Origin: Acidobacteriaceae bacterium
GTDB taxonomy: Bacteria; Acidobacteriota; Terriglobia; Terriglobales; Acidobacteriaceae
Reading direction: 5' to 3'
Assembly (NCBI GenBank): GCA_003156805.1
Contig: PMHV01000071.1
Coordinates: 1 to 45,640, forward strand
DNA length: 45,640 bases
Shown here: positions 27,206 to 36,064 of the stretch, piece after piece
Numbering within the stretch: the first letter of the stretch is position 1
How the letters are laid out: every line of letters starts with the position of its first letter
Made by a program: the position numbers and the translations under genes
The notes under the pieces: generated by a model
What the model saw: only the letters and a program-made list of their open reading frames with translations
Databases searched by the model: none
Told to the model about the DNA's origin: nothing

Positions 27206-27559
27206 GCACGCTCCCGCTACAGGGATTAATTGATCGTCTGAGGATACCCGATTCTCTCTTCTCTTGTCAGCGAGAAACGCCCGGTCCTCCCGTGCCCCCG
27301 GCAGGGCTGCGGCAACCCAGGGCGGATATTCCCCGGTGGCCCGCACTGCCGGCTCGGCTCCGGCTTCGCCACTAACGAATCTACAACTTAGTAAGTAATA
27401 AGTTAATGTCTACCACTTATGTGTCATGTGTCTTATCTTCAATAGTAACCAGTCTTATTCTACGGTGCTTATTAGTTTGACAGTAGCCGCGCTAGTGCTC
27501 AACTATGGCGCTGTGGCGACTTATCATTGTTTTCCAAAGCTACCGAGGATTATTGAATA
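27206..27559. other. 354-bp intergenic region
   Basis: The left part is GC-rich and the right part (27380-27559) is clearly AT-rich, with no coding pattern. It probably holds the promoter of the small coiled-coil gene. No further signal was identified. Confidence 0.35.
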
Positions 27560-27856
27560 ATGAGCTATATACTTATGGTTGGAGTGGCCATATTTAGCTC
27601 CGCGAGCGGGGCTCTGCTGGTTGTGGTCGTCGGCCTGGCGCGGAGCGAAAGATTCGGAACGCTGACCAATCTAAAGACGTCTTCCGGGGTCGGGCAGGAA
27701 CCGCACGAGTATCTGGAGAGTTTGGGTTCCGAGCACACGATGGTCCGCGAAGACGCGGCATCGATGCCGGATAGGCCTGCTAGCCCACGGTCGGGGGCTT
27801 GCTTCGCCGGGCCTCCCCAAAATGTTCCGGATTCGGGAGCGGGGATTTCAAAATGA
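27560..27856 (+). CDS. Hypothetical small single-pass membrane protein
   Basis: 98 residues. Residues 1-30 (MSYILMVGVAIFSSASGALL and on) form one membrane helix; the rest is polar and unrecognised. GAGGA stands about 11 bp before ATG 27560. No family is known to me, and the gene may be spurious. It lies 80 bp before the PilZ gene on the same strand. Confidence 0.4.
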   Translation: MSYILMVGVAIFSSASGALLVVVVGLARSERFGTLTNLKTSSGVGQEPHEYLESLGSEHTMVREDAASMPDRPASPRSGACFAGPPQNVPDSGAGISK

Positions 27857-27938
27857 AGATCCTGCAAAATTCCGAAGTGAGCGGGGAAAGCGACCAGCCT
27901 CGACGGTATAATGCACACGCCCGGAATTGGAGTTGGCA

Positions 27939-28688
27939 ATGACAAAAATCGCGGATCCGGCGCCGGCGGGAACAGCATTAGTGTTTTGCGGCGATGCGTC
28001 CGCCGTCCGCTTAATCACAGAATCTCTAAAGCCACTCGCGATACGCGCGGAGAGCTGCGACAAAGCGTTGACGGTGAGCAGTCTGTTGAACAAGCGGAAA
28101 TTCGAGGCCGTCATTGTGGACCTGAAGCTGGGGGAGGAAGCCCGGCGAGTTATGGAGCGACTCCGTCTTTCGCCTGCGAACCGCACTGCGGTTACCTTTA
28201 CGATCGCTCCTCGAGACGGGACGCCGCAGTCGGCGTTGCGGTCGAACTCGACCTTCGTGTTCCAGCGGCCGCTCTCTGCTGCTTCGGTCACTAACACTCT
28301 GCGCGCCGCATACGGACTGGTAGTGCGCGAGCGGCGCCGTTACTTCCGGTGTCCCGTCCAGGTTCCCGCCGTCGTGCGGGCGAGTATGCCCCAAGATCTC
28401 TCTTGCCTGACCGTAAATATCAGCGAGGGCGGGATGGCTATCAGCGCTCCCGCGGATCTCGATGCGGGCCTGTCCGTCGCAATACGGTTTAACCTGCCCG
28501 GCTGCACCGGCCAGCTGTTCGCCGAGACGAAGGTATGCTGGCGCGGGGATGGAGGCCAAGTGGGGCTGGAGTTCCTATCGCTTCCTTTGCAGCAGAAGTC
28601 GGAACTGCAGGAATGGCTGGCGCGAAAGCTCGATGAAACCCTCCCGGAAAGCGTCGTCGCTATGTTCCGGAGCGCTGCTCCATCCTAA
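27939..28688 (+). CDS. PilZ-domain protein with N-terminal receiver-like domain
   Basis: 249 residues from ATG 27939, preceded by GGAG and, further up, a TATAAT at 27907-27912. Residues 10-125 look like a degenerate response-regulator receiver fold (VIVDLKLGEEARRVMERL). A PilZ domain follows (about 130-225) with RRRYFRCPVQVP (the RxxxR c-di-GMP motif) and NISEGGMAI (the [DN]xSxxG motif). PilZ domains bind cyclic di-GMP and act on motility, polysaccharide or gene expression. Both binding motifs are intact, so ligand binding is likely. The output partner is unknown. Confidence 0.82.
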   Translation: MTKIADPAPAGTALVFCGDASAVRLITESLKPLAIRAESCDKALTVSSLLNKRKFEAVIVDLKLGEEARRVMERLRLSPANRTAVTFTIAPRDGTPQSALRSNSTFVFQRPLSAASVTNTLRAAYGLVVRERRRYFRCPVQVPAVVRASMPQDLSCLTVNISEGGMAISAPADLDAGLSVAIRFNLPGCTGQLFAETKVCWRGDGGQVGLEFLSLPLQQKSELQEWLARKLDETLPESVVAMFRSAAPS

Positions 28689-28703
28689 GTCCGGCAATTC
28701 GCC

Positions 28704-30398
28704 CTACTGCACCGGCGCATTCAATGCCGCCACCAACTCCAGAAAACTATTCGCACTTACCGCTTGATCCACTGCTTCCTTGTGACTGAACAACTCGCTG
28801 GCGTCTCCCAGCAAATCGTGCTGCGATTGGTTGTCGCCGGTAAGAATCATCATAATGAGCTTCGACGGTTTTCCGTCGCGCGCATCGAAGTCGATTCCCT
28901 CCGCCGATTTTCCCACCACTACCAGCGGGCGGGTCAGCCCGTTAATGCGCGCATGAGGCACCGCCAGCCCGTTCTCCCAGCCGCTGGCCAGCACGCGCTC
29001 GCGTTCCGAGACGATGCGAAACAATCTGTCCGGCGCATTGCTCACCGCCTCCGCCGCAATCTCGCACAACTCTCGCAGCGCTCCCAGCCGGGTTGTTGCC
29101 GCAACGCTGGGCAAAAACAGTTTGCTTGCCACCACATCTTTCAGCGTCAGCGTCCGCCTTCTGCGGATTAAGAAGTGGATGGCCGGCGCCGACAGCAGCG
29201 ACGTAAACAGCGCCATGACTACCAGCGCCACAAACATGTGATCGCGAATCAATCCCGCTTGCAGCGCAAGAATCCCCAGAATGATTTCCATCGCGCCGCG
29301 CGCGTTCATGGCCAGCCCCACCGCCAGCGCAGAATTGCGGTCCATACCTCCGAGGCGCGCGCCCCAGCCCGCTCCCAGCAGTTTCCCCACGCAGGCTACA
29401 CCGATCACCGTCGCCGTCAACCCCAGATGAAAGTTGGCGGCGAAGTTGATTCGCAACCCTATGCTGGCGAAGAAGAACGGCGCGAACACGTTGGTGACGA
29501 TTTGATGAATACTCTCCGAAGTCCGCTTGCGCAGATGTCCCGATTCCCCGATCGCGATTCCGAGGATGAATGCGCCAAACACCGCGTGAATTCCGGCATA
29601 CTCTGTGAATGCCGCTCCCGCCAGCGTCAGAGTGAAAATGAAACCCAGCACGCCGCCGGGCCAAGTCGTATGCGCCTGTAACACGGGCAAAATCTTGTCG
29701 ATCAGCCATCGCCCCAACGTCAGCGTAAGTCCCACGAACAACAGCACCAGGACGATGGTGTGTTTCGTGCTGGTGGCCAGGCTGCCTCCCGCGGCCGGAT
29801 GCATCATCCCCAGCACGAACGAGAACAAGATCCATCCCACCAAGTCGTCGAACATCGCCGAAGAGATGATGACCGTTCCCATCTCCGTGCGCAGAAGATT
29901 CAGGTCCATCAAAATCTTTGCGATCACCGGCAACGCCGAAATCGAAAGTGCCGTGCCCACGAATAGCGCGAAAATCAGCGTGTCCGCGCCGGCTTCCGCT
30001 CCCATGTAATTGGGAAAAGTTCCGGCCGCCGCGAAACCGGCCACGAAAGGAAACGCCACGCCAAAAACGCTCACCAGCAGCGCGCTCTTGCCTTGCCGGA
30101 AGATGCTGCGCAAATCGATCTCCAAGCCCGCCGTCAGAAGAAAAAACACCACTCCCAGCGTGGTCACGGTGTCGAGCACGATCGGCATCGGCCCGGTCGT
30201 GGGAAACAGCGCCTCGTACAGATGGGGTCGGTAGTGGCCCAGCACCGTCGGCCCCAGAAAAATCCCCACAGAAATCTCGCCCAGAATCGAAGGCTGGCCA
30301 ATCTTATGCATCAACTCGGCTGCCAGCTTGGCGCAGCCCAGCAGCGTAGCCAGCGCGGCAAACATCGTCATCACGTCATGCGGATTCAAATGGGGCAT
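28704..30398 (-). CDS. CPA2-type cation/proton antiporter with C-terminal PTS EIIA-like domain
   Basis: 564 residues from the ATG at 30398 (MPHLNPHDV); an ATG at 30467 adds a non-hydrophobic leader. Residues 10-395 form the membrane domain of Na+(K+)/H+ exchangers, with about 12 helices, KIGQPSILGEISVGIFLGPT near the N-terminus and the internal LGMMHPAAGG and AGIHAVFGAFILGIAIGESG segments. Residues about 415-560 form a PTS EIIA type-2 (fructose/nitrogen) domain with the phosphorylatable His in NGLAVPHARING. The fusion suggests that antiport is controlled by phosphotransfer or by interaction with HPr (inference). Confidence 0.88.
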   Translation of the reverse strand: MPHLNPHDVMTMFAALATLLGCAKLAAELMHKIGQPSILGEISVGIFLGPTVLGHYRPHLYEALFPTTGPMPIVLDTVTTLGVVFFLLTAGLEIDLRSIFRQGKSALLVSVFGVAFPFVAGFAAAGTFPNYMGAEAGADTLIFALFVGTALSISALPVIAKILMDLNLLRTEMGTVIISSAMFDDLVGWILFSFVLGMMHPAAGGSLATSTKHTIVLVLLFVGLTLTLGRWLIDKILPVLQAHTTWPGGVLGFIFTLTLAGAAFTEYAGIHAVFGAFILGIAIGESGHLRKRTSESIHQIVTNVFAPFFFASIGLRINFAANFHLGLTATVIGVACVGKLLGAGWGARLGGMDRNSALAVGLAMNARGAMEIILGILALQAGLIRDHMFVALVVMALFTSLLSAPAIHFLIRRRRTLTLKDVVASKLFLPSVAATTRLGALRELCEIAAEAVSNAPDRLFRIVSERERVLASGWENGLAVPHARINGLTRPLVVVGKSAEGIDFDARDGKPSKLIMMILTGDNQSQHDLLGDASELFSHKEAVDQAVSANSFLELVAALNAPVQ

Positions 30399-30495
30399 CG
30401 AACGCCTCGCTTGAAATCGAACCCGGCAGTCGAATCCGATCCATCCGGTTCGACCAAGTCCGGTCACCTAAATAAAGAATCAGGAGAATTTCAGA

Positions 30496-30681
30496 ATGGA
30501 AGCTTACACCGTTGCAAGAGAATGGCCACCCGCAGGATCATCCGTTCGTGCCATTCCATTGATCACAAAGGAGATATCCTACAGCGAACAGCTGCAACAT
30601 TTTACAGGATTAACCTCAGAGACCAATTTTTCCGATGATGGTAGAAATTCTATGGTTGAAGATCTGCTGGCGGCAGTTTAA
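30496..30681 (+). CDS. Hypothetical small protein
   Basis: 61 residues with a strong ribosome site (AGGAG at 30482-30486, 9 bp before ATG 30496), divergent from the antiporter. The sequence MEAYTVAREWPPAGSSVRAI is not a family I recognise. The good ribosome site is the main argument for it being real. Confidence 0.4.
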   Translation: MEAYTVAREWPPAGSSVRAIPLITKEISYSEQLQHFTGLTSETNFSDDGRNSMVEDLLAAV

Positions 30682-30786
30682 GAGGCATATAGCCTGGCGC
30701 TTGCGTGCCATCGCATTGCGTTAAAATGATGTGCTGGCTTAGTCGTGAGGCGTTTTCTCCTGCTGACTCTGAGTCTTGAGGTGGCC

Positions 30787-31242
30787 ATGAAACGATTCGT
30801 AGTGTTCCTGTTCCTGTCGGTTCTAATGGCAGATGCGCTGGCCCAGCGGCCCTGCTCAAACTTAGCTCCCGTCGGTCAGGCTGGAGTTCCCGGTTCGCAG
30901 TCGATCGCCTGTTCCACGTTGCTGCAGCCCCAGCCTCTGGCGCAGCAGCCGCAGCCGCTGCCCCCTCCCGACAACAAGGGCGGACGGCAGTCCGATCCTA
31001 AGGATCAGCCTGCGCAAGAATCCCAGCCTCCGGACGCGGGGAAAGCCGCAGCCGACAGCTTCACCGGAACCATCCTGAAAGTGGGCAACAAGTTCGTTCT
31101 GCAAACTGCCGCCAAGGCGAACTATCGGCTCGACGATCAGGAAAAGTCAAAACCATTTGCGGGCAAGCGCGTGAAAGTTTCCGGCACTCTGGATTCCGCT
31201 ACCAGCACGATTTACGTGAGCAGCATTCAACTGCTCTCCTGA
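30787..31242 (+). CDS. Secreted DUF5818-like protein
   Basis: 151 residues from ATG 30787 with GAGG shortly before. A signal peptide (MKRFVVFLFLSVLMADALAQ) is followed by a Pro/Gln-rich linker (about 45-95), then a small beta domain: FTGTILKVGNKFVLQT and VKVSGTLDSATSTIYVSSI. The domain resembles DUF5818 (an OB-like fold), common in Acidobacteriota secreted proteins. Its function is unknown; a cell-envelope or periplasmic location is likely. Confidence 0.72.
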   Translation: MKRFVVFLFLSVLMADALAQRPCSNLAPVGQAGVPGSQSIACSTLLQPQPLAQQPQPLPPPDNKGGRQSDPKDQPAQESQPPDAGKAAADSFTGTILKVGNKFVLQTAAKANYRLDDQEKSKPFAGKRVKVSGTLDSATSTIYVSSIQLLS

Positions 31243-31387
31243 TCTGGCTGGGGTCGTGCCACTTATGCTTCTGGTCGCCGCCTTGAGGATATTTCGCAGG
31301 CGGATCGGTTCGGAACAGGCTGCTTTTCATTCCCGGCGACCGAAGGTTTGAAGCGAAGAGTTTGAAAGCGAAGAAAAGAGAGGCGTT

Positions 31388-31945
31388 ATGCAGCACCGCA
31401 CATTCACATTCGTTGTTGCTCTGTTCGCAGTGGCCGTTTTTAATCTCTCCCCTGCCACCGCCCAGGACGCCCGCGACCAGGTCTCGGCTCGCGCCCAGGA
31501 ACGCATCCAGAGAGAAGTCCGCCACGAACTGCTGATGCTGCCCTGGTTCGGCGTCTTCGACAACATCGCTTACAGAGTAGATGGCGGCACCGTCACCCTG
31601 CTCGGCCAGGTGGTCCGCCCTTCGCTCAAGTCCGATGCCGAGAACGCCGTCAAGCACATTGAAGGAGTGGAACACGTCGTTAATCAAATTGAAGTTCTGC
31701 CTGCCTCGGGCATGGATGACCAGTCGCGCATGCGCCTGTACCGTGCCATTTACGGCTATCCGATGCTGGAAAAGTACGCTCTCGGGGTGCAGAAGCCCAT
31801 CCGCATCATCGTCAAGAACGGGCATGTCTCGCTCGAAGGCGTCGTCGATAACGAAACCGATAAGAACGTCGCCGGGCTGCGTGCCAACGGCGTCTCCGGC
31901 ATTTTCTCGGTCACCAATAACTTGCAGGTGGTGCCGTCGAAGTAG
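31388..31945 (+). CDS. Secreted protein with two BON domains
   Basis: 185 residues with a signal peptide (1-25, ending SPATAQ). Two BON repeats follow: about 45-100 (AYRVDGGTVTLLGQV, EGVEHVVNQIEVLP) and about 110-183 (RIIVKNGHVSLEGVVDN, VFSVTNNLQVVPSK-like end). BON domains bind phospholipid or stabilise the envelope under osmotic stress (OsmY type). It is probably periplasmic. AAAGAGAGG lies before the ATG. It converges with the next gene across a hairpin terminator. Confidence 0.85.
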   Translation: MQHRTFTFVVALFAVAVFNLSPATAQDARDQVSARAQERIQREVRHELLMLPWFGVFDNIAYRVDGGTVTLLGQVVRPSLKSDAENAVKHIEGVEHVVNQIEVLPASGMDDQSRMRLYRAIYGYPMLEKYALGVQKPIRIIVKNGHVSLEGVVDNETDKNVAGLRANGVSGIFSVTNNLQVVPSK

Positions 31946-32062
31946 GCTAGCTTCTTAGAGAGCTGGGGTTCGAACCACGAGGGCAGAAGGTCCCCACCAA
32001 GGGAACAGCATTGGTTGTACGTACTCCCAAGAGCCTCTAACAAGACCCTGCTGCAAAGCAAA

Positions 32063-32086
32063 AGCCGCCTCGACGAGGAAGCGGCT
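32063..32086. terminator. Hairpin between convergent genes
   Basis: AGCCGC at 32063-32068 pairs with GCGGCT at 32081-32086, and CCTCG/CGAGG pairs inside it. An AAAA run on the left and CTCTTG on the right make it a plausible, imperfect bidirectional terminator between the BON gene and the GloVer-repeat gene. Confidence 0.6.
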
Positions 32087-32105
32087 CTTGCATTCGGCCT
32101 AACTG

Positions 32106-33638
32106 TTATTCCGCCACGCGGAATTTCACGTTGCTCGAAAGCGTGCCCTTGGAGGTTACCACCTTGACTGTGCCGGTGGTTGCGCCGGTGGGCACGGTGG
32201 TCGTGATCTCTGAACTCGACGCCACTTTGAAGACCGCAACCGTGCCGTTAAACGTAACGCTGGTCGCACTCGTCAAGTTCGTTCCCAGAATCTTGACGGC
32301 CGTTCCCACCGTTCCTGAGGTGGGCTGCGTTTCCACGAACGGCCCCAGACCCACAGACAGGCTGAAGACCGTCCCATACCCCGTCCCCGGCGGCGTACAG
32401 CTAGTGCAGGTGGCGCTGGTCCCGCCCAGCCACGTTGTCCCGTAGAAGTTTCCATTGGTGTCCTGGACCGGCGCAGCCAGGGGGCCGTAGCCATCCTTGC
32501 AATCGGTTTGGGAGCAAAAGCTGTAAAGCGTGGTCAGCGTCCCGGTGGGAGTGATTTTGTAGATCGTGCCACCTATGCCGTTAGCGCCGCCGCCCTGTGT
32601 AGCGCCGTAGAGGTCCCCGTCGGTGGCCTGGATCAGCCCCGCCGTCGGCCATATACCGTCCGTGTCGTCAAAACTGAGTAGCGTCGTTAGCGTGCCAGTT
32701 GGAGTCATCCTGAAGATCGTGCCGTAGCCGTAGGGGGAATTGTAGGCCCCGCCGTAAAACGTGGTCCCGTAGAAATCCCCATTGGTGGCCTGGACCAGCC
32801 CCGCATTGGGGTTTTTGCCGTCGGTGTAGTCGAAGCTGTGCAGCGTGGTGAGCGTGCCGCTTGGGGTGACTTTGAAGGCCGCGCCGTCGCCGTTCGCCCC
32901 ACCGCTGACCGTGGCTCCGTAGAAATCCCCATTGGTGCCCTGCACCAATGCCCCGTAGGGCGCTTGGCCGTCTGCGCAACCGCTTTGCGGACAAAAGCTG
33001 TAAAGCGTGGTCAGTGTGCCGCCCAGGGTGATTTTGTAGATCGTGCCCTGGCCGTAGGCCCCGCCGAAGTACGTTGTCCCGTAGAGGTCACCATTTGTGG
33101 CCTGGACCAGCCCGCCGCTGGGGTCGGCGCCGTTGCTGTTGTCGAAGCTGAGCAGCGTGGTCAGTGTGCCACTCGGCGTGATCTTATAAACCGTGCCCTG
33201 GCCGTCGGTTCCGCCGCTGGTCGTTGTCCCATAGAAGTCCCCGTTGGTGGCCAGGACCAGCGCCGCGGGAGCGGGGTAGCTACCGTCCGTGCAACCGCTC
33301 TTCGAGCAAAAGCTGTAAAGCGTGGTCAGCGTGCCAGTTGGGGTGACCTTGAAGACTGCGCCGCAGCCCGCCGCAGCTCCATAGAACGTGCAGTCATCGT
33401 TGGCCCCACCCACCTGAGTTGTCCCGTAGAGGTCCCCGTTGGTGGCCTGGACGAGGCTTGCCTCGGGCGAATAGCCGTCCGTGCCGTCAAAGCTGTGCAG
33501 TGAGTCGAAGGTTTGCGCTCTCGCCACCTGGGTCGCAATCACCGGCGCCACCAGCACGACCGCCAACGCCAGCGCGGTACCTGCCGCCCGCAGACGCCTC
33601 TTCCGAATCCAGCCCTGATGTTGCATCCAGTTCGACAT
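32106..33638 (-). CDS. Secreted GloVer-repeat (TIGR03803-type) protein with C-terminal IPT/TIG domain
   Basis: 510 residues from the ATG complementary to 33636-33638, chosen for the GGAGG 6-7 bases before it. A signal peptide ends about residue 42 (QVARAQ). Seven tandem repeats of about 50-60 residues follow, each with a QATNGDLYGTT core and most with a GTIYKITPTGTLTTLYSF-like core, alternating with cysteine-containing CSKSGCTDG-type insertions in repeats 2, 4 and 7. The last 85 residues are an IPT/TIG Ig-like domain (TSGTVGTAVKILGTNLTSAT). The repeats probably form a beta-propeller at the cell surface. No enzymatic function is known. Confidence 0.85.
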   Translation of the reverse strand: MSNWMQHQGWIRKRRLRAAGTALALAVVLVAPVIATQVARAQTFDSLHSFDGTDGYSPEASLVQATNGDLYGTTQVGGANDDCTFYGAAAGCGAVFKVTPTGTLTTLYSFCSKSGCTDGSYPAPAALVLATNGDFYGTTTSGGTDGQGTVYKITPSGTLTTLLSFDNSNGADPSGGLVQATNGDLYGTTYFGGAYGQGTIYKITLGGTLTTLYSFCPQSGCADGQAPYGALVQGTNGDFYGATVSGGANGDGAAFKVTPSGTLTTLHSFDYTDGKNPNAGLVQATNGDFYGTTFYGGAYNSPYGYGTIFRMTPTGTLTTLLSFDDTDGIWPTAGLIQATDGDLYGATQGGGANGIGGTIYKITPTGTLTTLYSFCSQTDCKDGYGPLAAPVQDTNGNFYGTTWLGGTSATCTSCTPPGTGYGTVFSLSVGLGPFVETQPTSGTVGTAVKILGTNLTSATSVTFNGTVAVFKVASSSEITTTVPTGATTGTVKVVTSKGTLSSNVKFRVAE

Positions 33639-33944
33639 CGTTATCCTCCCTGTAAGCGCCTCACATCGTACTCCACGGGCGGAGCCTGTCAATGAGGACT
33701 TTCGGCCTACCTCAGAAGACCCCGAAGCCGGGAAGTGCTCATGGATCGTGCGTTTCGGCGGTCAAGGTCTGCGGGAAAGCTGGCCGCAAATGGTTTGTTT
33801 AGGGTTTCTAAGCACGCTGGCTAGTTCAAGACTTGGTTTCCAAACCGCAAACCCTAAACCCAATCTTCTGACGGTAGGGCTGCGCGATCACACTTCCCTG
33901 CGTATAATGCGGATGGCAAGTCCGCACCGCACTGGAGAAACGCC
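33639..33944. other. Intergenic region between divergent GloVer-repeat and isomerase genes
   Basis: 306 bp without a gene. TATAAT at 33903-33908 is a likely -10 box for the isomerase gene, although no matching -35 is seen at the right distance. Confidence 0.45.
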
Positions 33945-34826
33945 ATGCCCACACGCCGCACTTTTCTCGCTCAATCTGCTGCCATCGCCACCGCCGCTCT
34001 TTTTCCTGGCCGCTTCAGTTGGGCCGCAGCCGACCGCAAGCTTGGCAACATCGGCGTGCAGCTCTATACCGTGCGCGATCAGATGAAGCAGGATTTCGAC
34101 GGCACTCTCGCCAAGGTCGCCGCCATCGGCTACAAAGAAGTCGAATTCGCCGGCTACTTCGACCACTCCCCCAAAGATGTTCGCGCCGCCATCGACCGCC
34201 ACGGCCTGGTCTCGCCCGCGTGCCACGTTCCCTATGACGTGCTCGGCGACAAATGGCCAGCTCAGATCGAGTCCGCAAAAACCATCGGCCAAAGCTACAT
34301 CGTTTGTCCCTGGATTCCCGAAGAAATCCGCAAGCAGCCCGACGGCTGGAAGCAGGCCATCGAAACCTTCAACCGCGCCGGAGAAGCCAGCCACAAGGCC
34401 GGCATTCAGTTCGCCTACCACAACCACTGGTTTGAGTTTCTCCCCGTCAACGGCAAACTTCCCTACGACACGCTGCTCGAGGAATGCGATTCCAATCTGG
34501 TGAAGATGGAACTGGATCTCTGCTGGATCATTGTTGGCGGTGGCGATCCACTCGTGTACTTCAATCGCTATCCCGGACGCTTCCCCCTGGTCCACGTCAA
34601 AGACATGAAAAAGCTCCCTACAGTCTCTCAGGCGGGCGGCCAGGATTTCGGAGACACGCTCAAAGATATGACTGAGGTGGGCAGCGGCGTCATCGACTGG
34701 AAGCGCATCTTTGCCCAATCGAAGAAAGCCGGAATCAAGCACTACATCGTCGAGCACGACAAACCCGCCGCTGCCTTTGACAGCCTCCAGACCAGCTACC
34801 AGTATCTGCGCCAGTTGCGCTGGTGA
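33945..34826 (+). CDS. Tat-exported sugar phosphate isomerase/epimerase (xylose-isomerase-like TIM barrel)
   Basis: 293 residues with a twin-arginine signal (MPTRRTFLAQSAAIATAALF) ending near residue 28. The AP-endonuclease-2/xylose-isomerase barrel follows: GNIGVQLYTVRDQM, AYHNHWFEF, ELDLCWIIVGGGDP, VHVKDMK, GSGVIDWKRI and YIVEHDKP, with the usual metal-ligand positions (Glu, His, Asp, Glu). Such exported isomerases are common beside sugar-degradation genes and probably act on sugars or inositols in the periplasm. The substrate is unknown. GGAGA lies 8 bp before ATG 33945. Confidence 0.85.
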   Translation: MPTRRTFLAQSAAIATAALFPGRFSWAAADRKLGNIGVQLYTVRDQMKQDFDGTLAKVAAIGYKEVEFAGYFDHSPKDVRAAIDRHGLVSPACHVPYDVLGDKWPAQIESAKTIGQSYIVCPWIPEEIRKQPDGWKQAIETFNRAGEASHKAGIQFAYHNHWFEFLPVNGKLPYDTLLEECDSNLVKMELDLCWIIVGGGDPLVYFNRYPGRFPLVHVKDMKKLPTVSQAGGQDFGDTLKDMTEVGSGVIDWKRIFAQSKKAGIKHYIVEHDKPAAAFDSLQTSYQYLRQLRW

Positions 34827-34838
34827 CGTGCTGTAGAA

Positions 34839-35927
34839 TCAGTGGCGCTCCACGCAGCCCGCAATCATGTGATCGCTGATCGCCATGAATCCGTTTTCGC
34901 CCTGCGGGGTTACACCGCTGCTAACTCCTTCGGGGCCTGTGCAATTGTCGATTCGAGTCACGGAGTAGTCGGCGGTTTGCCGGGAGCTGGTGAACTGCTC
35001 ATAGAAAAATTCTCCCTGCGCGGCGGAATTGTTTTGCACCGTATCGACGTTGCTGCACAGCCAGCCCGCCAAAGCCGTTTGCGGATAGCTGAAGCTCGGA
35101 TTGTTGGTGCCGTCCACGATGCTCATCTCTTTCCAGGTCGAGTTTTCAATTTCCGTGGTGGTTTTTCCTTTGTTACAACTCTGCTGGCCCGACCATTGCC
35201 CAACATTGCCCTGGTCGCCATCGACGTAGGCGGGACTGTCCGGCCACTCTGCTCCATCGCAGCCATACTGTCCCGTGGCGCACACGTTCACCGTGGGTGC
35301 GTTGGGCACCACGCATCCTTGCTCGATATCCCCGAACACCGGACCCGACAGCAATTCAACGTTATCCAGATAGCTCGCGCTTCCGAACCACGCCAGCGAA
35401 TAGCCCACAGCCCCGGAGCCCGCGCTGTCTCCCTGGGCGCACATTCCGCCCCGGCTATAAAGATTCTGGTAGACGTAGTTGAGGAATGTAGCCGGGCGGC
35501 ACGCCGCATTCTTAATGCTGGTTCCCGAGTTTCCGTCGCTGAATTCCCAATCTGTATCCCATGCCAGATACACCACTTGATAGCCATGCTCAAGATATTT
35601 TTGTGCGTAGCTCGGGTCCAGGTAGGCGCTGGTGCCGCCTCCGCCTTCGAGGAACACTACGGTTCCCACCACTTCCTCCGCCGGGTTCTTGTACCCGTAG
35701 GTGAAGCCAAGGTTGACCGCGCTCGGGCAATCCGCTACTTCACCCTGGAAGCAGGTCATGCCCGGGTAATATCCGCTGGGGCAGAACCGCAATTGCAGGA
35801 TCCCTTTCTTGTTAATGGTGCCGAGCGGCAGTGGCGCCTGCTGCGCGCGAGCCGGAATCGCGCTCAAGATGAGCGCCGCAAAAGCCGCGCCCAGAGCGAA
35901 AAACATCCAGTTTCTCATGGTTGACAT
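34839..35927 (-). CDS. Secreted pectin-acetylesterase-like (Notum-type) hydrolase, copy 1
   Basis: 362 residues with a signal peptide (ending ARAQQ at about 30). The alpha/beta-hydrolase features of the pectinacetylesterase/Notum family are present: a FLEGGGGTSAYLDP oxyanion region, nucleophile Ser in CAQGDSAGSGAVGYSLAW, and a C-terminal ISDHMIAGC histidine. Cysteines are frequent and probably form disulfides. Members remove acetyl or acyl groups from polysaccharides or proteins. It is a tandem duplicate of the gene at 36065-37153; the two proteins are identical over long stretches and differ mainly near the N-terminus and in the residue before the catalytic Ser (Asp here, Ser there). It converges with the isomerase gene, 12 bp apart. 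Confidence 0.75.
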   Translation of the reverse strand: MSTMRNWMFFALGAAFAALILSAIPARAQQAPLPLGTINKKGILQLRFCPSGYYPGMTCFQGEVADCPSAVNLGFTYGYKNPAEEVVGTVVFLEGGGGTSAYLDPSYAQKYLEHGYQVVYLAWDTDWEFSDGNSGTSIKNAACRPATFLNYVYQNLYSRGGMCAQGDSAGSGAVGYSLAWFGSASYLDNVELLSGPVFGDIEQGCVVPNAPTVNVCATGQYGCDGAEWPDSPAYVDGDQGNVGQWSGQQSCNKGKTTTEIENSTWKEMSIVDGTNNPSFSYPQTALAGWLCSNVDTVQNNSAAQGEFFYEQFTSSRQTADYSVTRIDNCTGPEGVSSGVTPQGENGFMAISDHMIAGCVERH

Positions 35928-35964
35928 TGCCCCATTATCCTAGGACACTGGCTCCTCCGGAGCC

Positions 35965-35991
35965 ACCCCACCGAGGTGTGGGGTCTTTTTT
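35965..35991 (+). terminator. Hairpin with T-run between the two esterase copies
   Basis: ACCCCAC at 35965-35971 pairs with GTGGGGT at 35978-35984, followed by CTTTTTT on the plus strand. It has the shape of an intrinsic terminator for plus-strand transcription, yet both neighbours are on the minus strand. On the minus strand it lies in the leader of copy 1. Confidence 0.5.
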
Positions 35992-36064
35992 CTCTCACAC
36001 CAGTGGACACAGGTCATCCGCACTCGAATCTGGATTCGGTGCGCTCCGTCCAATCCACCAAGTT

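Noticed and set aside
31960-32000. GGTTCGAACC sequence resembling a tRNA T-arm
   Set aside because: No acceptor, D or anticodon stems fit around it; it is only a short palindrome.
33888-34757. 289-codon minus-strand frame opposite the Tat isomerase
   Set aside because: The plus strand encodes a complete TIM-barrel protein with a Tat signal and conserved metal-ligand motifs.
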